Below, in pieces: positions 26,530 to 36,929 of a DNA stretch of 64,000 nucleotides (position 1 is its first letter; the number at the start of each line of letters is the position of its first letter). The stretch is from Tipula vernalis (lineage: Eukaryota; Arthropoda; Insecta; Diptera; Tipulidae), in contig OY282558.1 in the NCBI GenBank assembly GCA_958295665.1, forward strand, positions 458,567,995-458,631,994. Direction: 5' to 3'. The position numbers were made by a program, and so were the translations under genes. A model generated the notes under the pieces. It did not search any database, was not told the origin of the DNA, and saw nothing but the letters and a program-made list of their open reading frames with translations.

Positions 26530-28450
26530 GATAATCTCGAATGTCAGTCGTTGATATCGCTCTCAGCTAAAGTGAATAACATCGAATCAAGCAAACATGG
26601 CGAGTTTCGATATTTATCGTGATTATTCATTGAGCTGCAGTTTGTTACACTAATCAATCGATATTATTGGATATCGTTCGAGGTTCAGGTTGTTTGAGAG
26701 TTTTAAAGATTTTTATAGTTCTGGCTGGCTTTGAGACTACTGTTTCTATGTCATTCGAGTTTTATTGAAATTATTTGTTGAGTTTCTGCTTATTCAAGAT
26801 TTTGCAGTTTCTTACCTTGAATTATCATTCGAAATTATTGGATATTGTTCGAGGTTTTTAGAGAGGAACGTGGCCTTATGAGATATTCGTGATTCAAGAT
26901 TTTTTAAGTTTTGGGTGGCTTGGAGACTACCTTTTCTATATTGTTCGAGTTTTATTGAAATTATTCTTTGAGTTGCAACTTATTCAAGATTTTCGAAAGA
27001 TTCTAGTTTTTCAACAGGGTTTCAGGTTTATCCGATATTTATCGAGATGAAGCAAGTCATCGATATAGTCATTCATCGATATTTATATTAATTATTCATT
27101 GAGCTGCTGTTTATTTTACTAATCAATCGATATTATTGGATATTGTTCGAGCTTTTAGAGAGGAACTTGGCCTTATGAGATATTCGTGGTTCGAGATTAT
27201 TCGTTTAGTTTTACACGGTTTTTCGAATTATTCGAGATTATTGCAGGTTGTTTGAGATTTTTAAAGATTTATTGAGTTCTAGTTGGCTCTGAATTGCACA
27301 GAACCTTAAAGATTTTCGATTTTTTGTTTTTTTGATGTCTCAAGGCAGGCGCATGCCAAAAGACTTCAGGTTTTTCGACACTCAGTCTACACATAAAAGA
27401 TACAATTATTCCATCTCTCTTGTGTTTTATTCTAAAAAAGTTACCAAAAATAAAACAACAACAAAAACATTTAGTAAATTTTTAGAATATAACACAAGAG
27501 TGATGGAAAAATTTTATCTTTTCAGTGTAGACTGCTTGTCGAAAAACATGAAGTCTTCTTCGTTAATAATTTGTCAACGCGTTCACGTGGCTCAAAGTAT
27601 TCGAGATTTTTGCAAGGAGGCTATTTGTAAATTCGATTCGAACGTATTCGACTCTACGAAATATAAGATTCGTATTTCAAATAAGAATCCATTTTTTCGA
27701 AGACTCGCAAACGTTAGCCGCCCTGCTTTCGAAATAGGTAGAGTTTTCAATATTCAATCAATACATTCGCATTTTTTATAATTTATCGAGGTTATGCTAG
27801 ATTATTACATTATAATTATTCAAGATTTATCCAAGTTTATCGAGTTTAAGTAAGTTTTAATGTAGTTTTGCTATGTTTATTGAAATTATTCGTTGAAAAC
27901 CAACTTATTCAAGATATTCGAAATTTTTCTAATTTTTCGGGTTTATTCGACATTATTACCGATTATTCGATATTATTAACGACTATTCGACATAATTATT
28001 CAAGATTTATCAAAATTTATCGAATTTTAGTGAGTTTTAACGAAATTTGACGCAATTTATCCAATTTTATAGATTACTCATTGAATTACAAATTTTTACA
28101 AACTATTCGAGATAATTTCAGATTGGTTGAGATTTTTAGGGTTTATTTTAGTTTTGCATGATGTTGGAGTGCACGCTTTGAGTTAGATGATTCGATTTTA
28201 TTTAGATCCTTGCAGCTTATTTCAGATTTGAGTTGCTTGCAGCTTATTTCAGAACTCCAAAATTAGTCTGAGGTTTTTCGAAATTATTAAATATACAAAC
28301 CGAATTTATTCGATATTATTTGGGACTAATCGAGATTTACAACATTTTTTAAGATTGTTCAAGGATCTTAGAAGTAATTCGAGAATAACAAAGAGTTTTG
28401 CAAGTTTTTCGCGTTTTATAATTTTGCTTTTCGATATTAAAACCATTTCG
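26530..28450. repeat. Degenerate TTCGAGATTATT-rich repeat region
   Basis: Words such as 'ttcgagattattcgag', 'attcaagattt' and 'ttattgaaattatt' recur throughout. Longer units repeat too: 'ggatattgttcgag' followed by 'tttagagaggaac' and 'tggccttatgagatattcg' occurs near 26842 and 27138, and 'ttcgagttttattgaaatta' near 26755 and 26947. Copies have drifted. No gene; a foldback element at 27359-27557 is embedded in it. Confidence 0.55.
27359..27557. mobile_element. Foldback element, about 199 bp with 79-bp arms
   Basis: The left arm (27359-27437) and the reverse complement of the right arm (27479-27557) align along their whole length: aagacttca, then gtttttcgaca, agtctacac, aaaagat, ttccat, ctcttgtgtt and attctaaaaa occur in the same order, with roughly 10-12 mismatches. 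About 41 bp separate the arms. A 149-codon open frame (27332-27781) runs across both arms and beyond, but its peptide has no motif and I treat it as accidental. Confidence 0.75.
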
Positions 28451-29756
28451 TTAAAACTTCATTTAAATCTTAATTAAAGATTAAAAAATTTACACAGGTT
28501 CTCGTTCTACAATCTAATTACATATTACATATTAGGAATATACAAGAAAATTGTATTTATCAATTTCGAAATATCAAAATGCAAACACAAATCTTGACCC
28601 CGCTTAACACACAACAGAAGATTACAGAGAACGACGGCAAACAGTCTATAATTGTCTGTCATCATAATTACAAAACTCGAACCAAATTATTCTGCTGTCA
28701 ATTCACAAACACAATGTGAGAAAATTATCAGTAGTAAATAATTGTATTTTCTAGAATAATTATCTTAAGTAATCAATCACATGACGGTCGTTAAGACTAT
28801 TTAATTCTATCGATTCACACAAACGGAGTCATTGGAAATGACTAAAATTTATGCTTTGTAACGTTTATATTTACGGTTTTGAAATACAATATACATGAAG
28901 AGTTATTTGAATACGACAGATAAAATAATATCGATTGAAAAATTTTACCGGTAAATTTGATAATCGCCTGAATGGTAGCTAGGTAGAATTAGTACTGAAT
29001 TTATCAATATAATATTCCCCTGAATGTTGTGTACATATCTCAATCGTCAAAACAAACAATTGCTCATTATTTAAACAATAATTCGCCTTGATGTCAGCAA
29101 TATATTGGTTTTAATGGTAAGCGCGTTAGTATTCTGATTGTTATTATAATAATCATCATCATATAATAATCAATATATTGATGAAAATGATAAAATTTTC
29201 GCAAACAGAATAGAATTGAGAATTTAATTAGGAATGGGATATTAACACTATGATTCCAATTTTATTTAAAAATAAAATACAATCATTAACTTTTACCGAT
29301 TGGTAATTAATTCGTATTTTGAAAACAAACTACAACAGAGGCGCTCATGGTGTTTTACGGTTTGAAATGTCAAAATTTAAATATGTACAATATCTTTGGC
29401 GAACAGGTTAAATGTGAATTGTTTTCGATACAGTGAGCGGAATAGAGAAAAAATTTATTATTGTGTAAAAAGACTTAAATTGACTTGATACCATTTGTGC
29501 CGAATATATAGCAGATATTCCAGAGCATTTAACTCTACAAAAGGCATTGGAAGAGAAGTCTAGAAAAATCGACAATTTGTAGCTTGGAGTACCATCGCTC
29601 AGTTTTCTAAGCTAATTGTACGCCATAGGGAATCAAACAAATCAGTTCAATCGCCAATGTTCCAATATCATGTAGTGTCAATTATATTAATTAAAACACG
29701 GCTATATGACGAACACTCCATTTTATTTTATTTCACAGGTATGAGCGGTATGGAGG
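28450..29756. other. AT-rich non-coding stretch
   Basis: No gene or recognisable repeat apart from short ATA/ATC runs at about 29140-29175. The sequence just before 29757 is the left flank of an LTR. Confidence 0.4.
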
Positions 29757-30267
29757 TGTGATACCTGATTTGTTATATTATTATGAAAGGGAAGTTAGCA
29801 ACGCTGTATTGTTGAAATAAGATTCATTTATCTCATCAGGGTTGGCAACACCTTCCCTTTTTCAAGAGATATCGTAGTCTTTGTAGTACGCTGGACGAAT
29901 AAACGGTCTTCCAAAGCGCCCCTTATGAGTTGATAGAGTATCAGGCTGCTCTTGTGGTTGACAACAACAGTTCTTTCTGTTAAACCAGAAACTTCGATGT
30001 GCGATCTCTTAACTGATTTGTATGAGGGGGATTATACGATCGATATTTCGCTGCATGACGTTTATTAAACTGTTAATTTTGCTTCACATTGACCGTAATG
30101 TTTATTCATCATGACTGAGGTTTGAGAAGATCAAGTTTCTTAGAGATTTTTCTTCCACCGAGCCACTCTCAAGGTAACAACCCATTACACGTGTAAAAGT
30201 GAATTAATAAATATAAAAGGTTAAACCAATATATATAGTTTTATTCCGGACAACTGAAGTTGTCACA
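29757..30267 (+). repeat. Probable 5' LTR of a gypsy-type element (about 511 bp)
   Basis: The block starts TGTGATACC and ends GTTGTCACA, so it has the TG...CA ends of an LTR with a short terminal inverted repeat (TGTGA/TCACA). It is followed after one base by TGGCGACGAGGAG, which has the TGG start of a tRNA primer-binding site, and then by a gag frame at 30398. AATAAA motifs occur at about 29899 and 30208. No 3' LTR was found in the window, so the left boundary rests on the terminal motif alone. Confidence 0.55.
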
Positions 30268-30268
30268 G

Positions 30269-30281
30269 TGGCGACGAGGAG
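30269..30281 (+). other. Candidate primer-binding site of the gypsy-type element
   Basis: TGGCGACGAGGAG directly follows the LTR end; a PBS begins TGG because it pairs with the CCA tail of a tRNA. I cannot name the priming tRNA from memory. Confidence 0.4.
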
Positions 30282-30397
30282 AAGAACCGAATCCGCGAAC
30301 CGGATTCTAAAACCAATTTATTACCAAGGTTTTTTTTTCGTGTTTGAGCGTTTAACCGCAAAATCAAAAAGTCCAGCACTACACTATACGTATAAAA

Positions 30398-31490
30398 ATG
30401 GACGCAAATCAAATAAAAGAATTGACGGAAACAGTTTTGGCTGTGGGTGATAAACGGGCGCAGGCAGAACGTGAAGCAGCCGAAAAACGTTTCGAATTAT
30501 TGCTTTCGAAACAGCAGCCCAACATTTGTGTCAACGCAGATGAAAAGTCAGCCGGATCACCACTGATGGTGCAAGGGTTCTCAGTGGTCAAAGATTTGTC
30601 GGATCGTATTGAAAAATTCGTTTACGACCCCGAAAATAGCGTCACATTTGATCTTTGGTACGCGAGGTACCAAAGTATCTTCGAGGGATAAGCCAAAACG
30701 CTGCCAGACGCGACAAAAGTCGGACTATTATTGCAAAAACTCTCGCAACTCGACTACCAAAAGTTCGCGAACCAATATTGCCCAAGTTGCCGATGGAGCT
30801 GTCATTAGGGACCGCAGTAAAAGAACTCAGACGGATTTTTGGGTCAAAAGAGTCACATTTCGCACTCAGTTATAAAGTCTTCAAAATAAAAAAAGAAAGA
30901 GGTGAAGACGATAAAAGCTACGCAGCCCGAGTCACGCGCGAATGCGTGAAATTCGAAATCACTAAATGCAGCGAAGAAGACCTAAAGATGCTCGCGTTCG
31001 TACAAGGTTTTGTCGATTCGGAAGACGCGGCAATCCTCAAGAGGCTGCTCGATATGCTGGATTTACATTATACGCAAAGCGAGACAGCCGACGAACCTGG
31101 AACAGCGCCCAAACTGAACCTAAACGCACTGGTCAGCACCTGCGAACGGATGCGAACCCTCGAAAAAGAGAGGGCCATGGTCGAGCACCGGAGACGGTAA
31201 AACAGGAAATCCTGGTCGTAGGCAAAAAAACGCAATCTGAACGAGATTCCACGTCACAACATTTGTACCGCCGAGGCCGTGTGCTCACTGTGGGGGAAAC
31301 CATTTCCACAAAGACTGGCCGTTTAGCGGAAAGACATGCACGCTGTGTAATGTTATTGGACATAAAAGTGAGGCGGGGTTCTGCAGCAGCTCGCGCATCT
31401 GGAGGCAGCTCCAACAACAACGACGGAAAAATCCACGTCGTCGAAGTAACGCGGTCAGCACCCACCAACAGAAATCAACAAAGTAAAGTA
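30398..31490 (+). pseudogene. Gypsy-type gag, broken by a stop and frameshifts
   Basis: The frame opens at 30398 with MDANQIKEL. It shows VKDLSDRIEKFVYDPENSVT and FDLWYARYQSIFEG, the capsid entry seen in insect gypsy gags (a 'fvYdpe...tF..Wy.Ry..iF' block). A stop at about 30689 interrupts it, the same frame resumes (AKTLPDATKVGLLLQKLSQL), and a shift near 30770 moves the capsid to another frame: 30655-31200 encodes LGTAVKELRRIFGSKESHFA and on to KMLAFVQGF. From about 31280 a third frame carries a zinc-knuckle pair, CAHCGGNHFHKD... with one Cys replaced by Trp, then CTLCNVIGHKSEAGFC. The gene is dead but readable, which suggests fairly recent decay. Confidence 0.75.
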
Positions 31491-31768
31491 TTAAAGTAAA
31501 GCTGCAGCATGACAGTGGCTCAGATTTGACCATCATCTCGCAAGCAAACTGGGTGAAGCTTGGCGAACCAAGTTTAAAACGGTACAATGGAACTGCCGTA
31601 AACGCTTCTGGCGAGCCTATCCAGATCTTGGGATGTTTCGACGCGACTTTGACGATAGGCGAGTACGAAGCTATTGGGACAATTATCGTCTCACCGTCAT
31701 CGCTGAACCTATTCGGCAACGAATGGATGGTAACACATCTGCGTACAATGGATCCTTTTGTCATATGA
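31490..31768 (+). pseudogene. Retropepsin-like protease fragment of the same element
   Basis: The frame KVKLQHDSGSDLTIISQAN contains D-S-G-S-D, the aspartic-protease active-site triad in its gypsy form (usually LDTG/LDSG), followed by the 'tiIs' strand. GCFDATLTIGEYEAIGTIIV fits the rest of a retropepsin fold. It lies just after the zinc knuckle, as expected for gag-pro-pol. It ends at a stop at 31768, and no RT follows in the same orientation. Confidence 0.6.
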
Positions 31769-31949
31769 TGATGGCCAACCATTTTGAATGTACCCAATGA
31801 TCACGCTAAGATTTTTGCTACGTTTAGACGCTTTTTGGATCATTTTTGATGTGAGTGGCAAGTATTCTTCGTAAGGTTTCGGATGTGATGCGATTACCTG
31901 AGATGACACAATGACATATCCGAAAATTTTGTATTGACATATTCTCCTG

Positions 31950-32115
31950 ATGCTGCTTTCACTCCTGGCGCTAATCGATTGAATGTGACAAGCCCTTTAT
32001 GAGTATGATAGTGAGTATGTTTTTTGATTCGTTTACTGGAACCTGCAGATAAGCATTAGATAAGTTTATGTGTGAAAAGGCTATGCCATTGAATCGTGCA
32101 GCAAATATATAAGCT
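31950..32115 (-). pseudogene. Gypsy-type RT fragment in opposite orientation
   Basis: On the minus strand one frame reads FNGIAFSHINLSNAYLQVPV and then NESKNILTIILIKGL, which is the palm motif of gypsy RT ('FskiDLs.AYlQvpvdees...lTi.T..Gl'), with the catalytic Asp of motif A changed to Asn. It stops soon after. Because the neighbouring gag-protease is on the plus strand, this is either a second insertion or an inverted rearrangement. Confidence 0.6.
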
Positions 32116-32235
32116 GGTATTGGCAAAGGATATTGGTGAGGCTGAAGCTACCACAAATGGAGCTGCCCAGTCTGAGAAATCAACTGGTGAAACGTTTCTG
32201 TCTGACTGGTTAAATATTCTGTATGTTTTAAATTA

Positions 32236-32520
32236 CAGCCGAAACTCAATTATCCGGGATGCTCAGGACCGAACGTTTCCCGGATAATCAAAGACCCCGG
32301 TTGATCGAATTTTTCAGTTTAAAAAAAAAATACACAATAGACATATGTATGTATGTATATATATGCGTAACACAGAAAAAAATAAAAATGAAAAATCCCG
32401 GTTCATCAATTGAAAATCTGGATAAACAAGGAACTCAAAAAAAATCGACTGTGAAAAAAAAAAACACGGATAATAGAGGTTTACGGATAATCGGATCCCG
32501 GAAAATCGAGTTTCGAAATT
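32236..32520. mobile_element. TA-flanked MITE, pogo/Tigger-like ends, 285 bp
   Basis: The left end CAGCCGAAACTCAATTATCC and the right end (reverse complement AATTTCGAAACTCGATTTTCC) share most of about 25 bp, and both sides are flanked by TA (32234-32235 and 32521-32522). Subterminal 'cggataat' words repeat inside. A CAG..CGAAACTCGATTATCC-type end with a TA target fits the pogo/Tigger branch of Tc1/mariner. No transposase is encoded. Confidence 0.6.
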
Positions 32521-32522
32521 TA

Positions 32523-34500
32523 CAAAAAAAAATATTTTCATCAATAAATTATAAATCGTGGAGCACCGCCTTTATTAATTCACATGCAATTCATATTACT
32601 TCACCAATATACTTTCCGTTGACAGTTGCTCAATAAATTTTTGATCTACAGGGTTATCCAAATACAGCACAAAAAAAAAAATTTCAGTACCAAAAAAAGA
32701 CGACGAGTGTTTAGGCAGTCGACTCGAAATCAGTCATTAAAAAAGAAACGAAATAGAAAGTCGTGTACACGCATTTTTTTGTATTTAAATTATTTTTTTA
32801 TGTATACAATTTTATAATACACAGTTTAAAAAACTATAAATAATTAATTAAAGTAAGTACATTCAACATAAATTAAAAAAAAAAATTTGTCCGAGTGAAG
32901 TATTTTATCGTGTACAACAACAAAATGGGGAAATTTTGTCAAAAGTGTCACACCCGAATTTTTTAGATTTTTTACCGTATCGGTTGAAATTTTCATGTGC
33001 TTATATCATTATATCGTTCGTAAATATATATGTAAAAAATAAATGGTGAAATATGTTTAATAATTAATTATTTAAAGAAAATTCGATTAAATATTTATTC
33101 AAAGAAAGTTTTCTCGGCCATGTACAATACGTGATGACTCAGTGTGTTTGTATATTCAAAGTGTAAATGTGTATGTTTTGACATTTTTTCCATATTGATG
33201 TGGTAACTGTGTGTGTGTGTATTTCATCGTTCGTATTCTTCTGTGTTTGTTGTGTTCGAAATTCTTTTTTGTTCAACGGCTAAAAATGTGCTAAATTTAC
33301 AAAATATAGAAAATATATTTTGATGGATTTCCATTTATAGTAATGTATTTTATTATTTAATGTAATTGTACAATTAATTATTAGTTTATTTTAATTATAA
33401 AAAATACAGTTCGAGATGTCATATAACAACGGTGTCCGTTGGGAAGCGATTGACAGAATTTTAGTGCATTATCCCGGTCAAGGATTTTTATGTGTAATTG
33501 CGATTTAGCACCATATATGGACTTTTTCATAATTATTGCTATATTATAAGAGATTAAATGAGAGACGTTTGAAAGTCGATTACACAAATTTTTGTAGTAT
33601 TTTGGAGTTGCACTCAAAATTTAATGATGTCGCAACTGCTTTGTGGTTATTAATACGGCTGGCGATGAATCGAATTGCATACCAAATCGAATCGTTTTGC
33701 ATCAATAATTTGGAATACCAAATGAGCCATTTCTTTTAATATCACTGGTGGTTCACTGATATTTCCGCTTCGATAGTTTTAATTGTTATTATTTTTAATT
33801 GGGAATCGTTAAATTTATCCCTGAATAAAATATTTTGTTCAATTCAATTGTGTAACACGTGTAATGCCTTGTGATTTGCATGCCACAACTTAAGTGGCAA
33901 CAAACTACATTTAAATTGATCAGATTCAGTAAATTTGTAGTTAGTAACTTCACAAACATTTTAGAAGTGTCGCTTTATTGCACATCTCCTATTCTAATTT
34001 GAGGTTTTGATAGCCACTAAATCCTAAATATTAGTAGTAAGGTATCTCTACTTCTTTACCAATCTTCCTCGATAGTTCCCACAGCTCTCCCAAACAGCCG
34101 TTTTGTAGAGTAAGATGTGCGTTTATTCAAATCTCATGCTTGCCTAAATTCATCAATGCCAAAATATCTCTCTACTTTCTATTTAAAATAAAATAGTATG
34201 GAAAAAGATATCAATTAAATTTGATTTTGATGTAAATAAAAAATCGTGTAACTTATTATCGGACACACCTCTATATCATAATAATTTGTATTACCTTGGT
34301 TGGGTAATGTCCGGAGAAAATTAGTTTGTTATCGAATAAATGTATAATTCTAATTTTCGTTATGTAATTGAATGTCCAGTGTTCCATGTTTGTATGAATT
34401 TCCAACTTAACGAACAAAAATTTTTGCTCGTTATGTTAGAAATTCATGCAAACCTGTAAGTCAAAAGTAAAAAGTTTTTTCATTGTGAATGCGCTGCAAA
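32523..34500. other. AT-rich non-coding stretch
   Basis: No supported gene. A (GT)n run lies at about 33208-33221. Frames at 33381-33739 are antisense to each other and have no motif. Confidence 0.4.
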
Positions 34501-34504
34501 GAGA

Positions 34505-36240
34505 GAACCAGCCAACATTTAAGAAATTTAACGTAACATTGCGGTATATGGAGTTTACATGTTAGATGTTACTGCCCAGTGAACCTTTAAGAAATGTTCG
34601 TTCAGTTTCGTTAAATTGAAGTGTCAAACTGAAGGAAATGTCAAAAATCCAAATTGCCCTTTGTGCAAATTTTCTTGTGGGAGCTCATTGTACATTGTAA
34701 GCAGTGTTGCCATATTGTCAGTTTTAACTGAAAATCACAGTTTTTTCATTATAATAAAAGTTTTTCAGTTTTTCTGAAAAAAAAAAGTTTTTACCAAAAA
34801 TTTCAAAAATTATAAGTTTTATCATACACAGTGATACCTCGCTTAGCTCGCAGCAAAACAAATTGTAAAAATGACTCATTTAACGAGCGACGTTTAGCAA
34901 AAACGAGTTACGAGCAGACGGAGGAGACCCGAATTGCGCACTTAAATTTGTTTTATATGCATAACATATGTATTTGGTTGTTAAAAAAACGTTACGAGTA
35001 AGATCCTACAGCTGTATTCTGAAGAAAGTATAAAAAACCTGACGGGTATCATGATGTTCCTTAACGTGAATGTTTCTTTGTTCTCAATTTTATCGACTCC
35101 AGTCGCTACTGCAAATGTTGAGAGATATTCGCACAAATAAATTTAAATATAAAACTACAAATAAATTAGAAATTTCTACATTGATGGGCATTTTGAGAAC
35201 CAAAGAACGAATAAAATTTCAAAAGATTTTGAACCAACGATTCTAATTTGAAAAAACTTATTTCGGAAATATATGAAGATAAAAATGATAATTTAAAAAA
35301 TTATGTACATATTTAATAATTTTAATTTGTGATAATTCGAACAAACCTTTTTTATTTTATCTTAAACGATTCATTTATTAAATATTATTATTTATGTATG
35401 TTAATTTAAAATTGTATTTTACTTGGAACAGTTTTTTTTTTTGAAAATTTAGTGTATTCAGTTTTTTTAGCCAAATTCAGTTTTTTGTACAGTTTTTTCT
35501 AAAAAAAATATGGCAACACTGATTGTAAGCTTAAATTCAAAATTATTTATTTATGTTCATGTAGGTAAATTGAAAACCGAATTATTAAAGACTTTATAAA
35601 TTGTAACATCAAATTATTTATTTTCAAATTTATTTATTTTCGTTTTTTTTTCTTACGCCACAAGATCTGTGTCTTTTATTATTTATGTTTATATCCTTTA
35701 AGCCAGGAGCTTGTTCCTCCAATTCCATCGCCAGTTCAAAATTCTACACAAATATTTAAAATTATTAATACGAGCTACCGTCAACATCAAAGCAATTGAC
35801 TAGTTGTGCTACAGTTTCGCTAGCCAACCTGTCAAATTTCCCGTAAGCAAAAACTCGTTAAATTTCTTAAATGTTCGCTGGTTGGCTCTTAACCCGATTT
35901 AAGAGTTTCGTTGAGTTAATAACATGGCGACGCTAATCCATATCGTTTCCATGCAATTATAAATTATAATGTAATTTAACATTTCACAACAATTTAAATT
36001 CACTTTTGGAAATTTTATTTGTTTGGTGGAAATTTTTTAATTTAATATTTATTGTGATTTTTATGATTTATAAAGTATTACGGAGAGAAAAGAATACTCG
36101 CAATGCCATTTTGAATTGGTATAATTGTTTTTTTCGCTTTTGACAGATAGAATCCCTTCTAACCCTACTACTTTCGTTGAGTTAAGTTGGATTAAGAAAC
36201 CTAACGAAGATCCTAAACTCGACGGCTGGGCAAACTAACT
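34505..36240. repeat. Dispersed, inverted copies of a 25-bp TTAAGAAATTTAACG motif
   Basis: An 'accagccaacatttaagaaa' block followed by 'tttaacg' occurs at about 34508-34535, and an inverted version at about 35853-35880 (reverse complement 'aaccagcgaacatttaagaa' followed by 'atttaacgag'). Weaker relatives occur near 34573-34610 ('gcccagtgaacctttaagaa') and inverted at about 36170-36232. These bracket the hAT element at 34702-35521, so the two near-identical copies could be the ends of an older element into which the hAT inserted. Confidence 0.45.
34702..35521 (+). mobile_element. hAT-family DNA transposon relic, 820 bp
   Basis: Both ends start with CAGTGTTGCCATATT in inverted orientation, a typical hAT terminus. 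The element is bounded by an exact 8-bp duplication, ATTGTAAG, at 34694-34701 and 35522-35529, the target length expected for hAT. Inside, at about 35080-35235, pieces read TPVATANVERYSHK and then NKLEISTLMGILRTKERIK, the C-terminal dimerisation region of hAT transposases ('stpvssasVERsFS...' and 'nRL...tl..ll'). The rest of the transposase is lost, so it is non-autonomous. Confidence 0.8.
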
Positions 36241-36520
36241 CTTTTGGGGCTATTGTCTTCAGCTCTCCCCATGTTTTTCCGAATTGGTGGCCTTCTCACT
36301 TTCCTCTTACCTTACGGATTCCATTCCAATGACGTCCGAGGTATGTCATTTAGTGTTTTCCTCAATGTGTGTTCGATCCATCTCCTTATTACGCATAATG
36401 CCTGAACCTGAACGGAGGAACCGACGCATTTCAACCGAGAAGAAGCTATTGGTCCTTTCTTCCTGTAAAGCTTCTTCATAGTGATAAGATGGCTGGAGAC
36501 AGTTCCTCATTTCCAGTGGC
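36240..36520 (-). pseudogene. LINE reverse transcriptase C-terminal relic
   Basis: On the minus strand the frame CVIRRWIEHTLRKTLNDIP continues to RTSLEWNP, a stop, then GKRKVRRPPIRKN. This is the conserved tail of insect endonuclease-reverse transcriptases ('[12 protein letters not shown]....i.r.sLeWNPqGKRkRGRP...W'). The relic at 43940-44835 carries the corresponding [12 protein letters not shown] block, so the two belong to one family. The stop in the WNP-GKR motif shows it is dead. Confidence 0.7.
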
Positions 36521-36749
36521 GTCTTTTGACTACATGCTTAGAATTTGATTTGGAATTTTATGCAAAAGGATTGTGTTAATTGGGATTATTCGACTCAAAC
36601 TTTTGCTACAGATTCTATTATAGATTTCCAAAAAAAAGAACCAGTAAAGCAAAATTGTGTTGGGACAAAAATTTAAGAAGAATTGTTTTGAACACTTGCA
36701 TGCCCAGTTGATGTTGCTTTTTTTCTCTCTATATAAACAAAGGACTTAA

Positions 36750-36929
36750 TTTACAATTCAAGTCATCGTTAATCAAAAAGTTTCAGTCACCAGCGTTCAA
36801 CGTAAGTTGTTACTTTTGCAGTGCTCTCTTTATCAATATGTTCCACAGTTGCGGCTTTTATTCTATCGTGTCAGCATTTTCTCCGATGTTCGACAGGAAG
36901 CAGAACAACGTTTGCTGAACACATTTTAA
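36750..36929 (+). other. Open frame of 59 codons with protein-like sequence, unassigned
   Basis: Between in-frame stops at 36747 and 36927 the frame reads IQVIVNQKVSVTSVQRKLLL and then YQYVPQLRLLFYRVSIFSDV ending in RQEAEQRLLNTF. The mixed composition is unlike the Lys/Phe/Asn-rich chance frames elsewhere. There is no ATG. A TATATAAA-like box lies just upstream (about 36730) and a GTAAGT inside. I do not recognise the protein; it may be an exon or a pseudogene fragment. Confidence 0.25.

Noticed and set aside
27332..27781. 149-codon open frame on the plus strand
   Set aside because: It runs across both arms and the loop of a foldback element, has no recognisable motif and is biased to Lys/Phe/Ser; best explained by chance in AT-rich inverted-repeat sequence.
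31133..31797. Minus-strand frames of 111 and 170 codons over gag and protease
   Set aside because: The plus strand carries zinc-knuckle and retropepsin motifs; these are antisense shadows.
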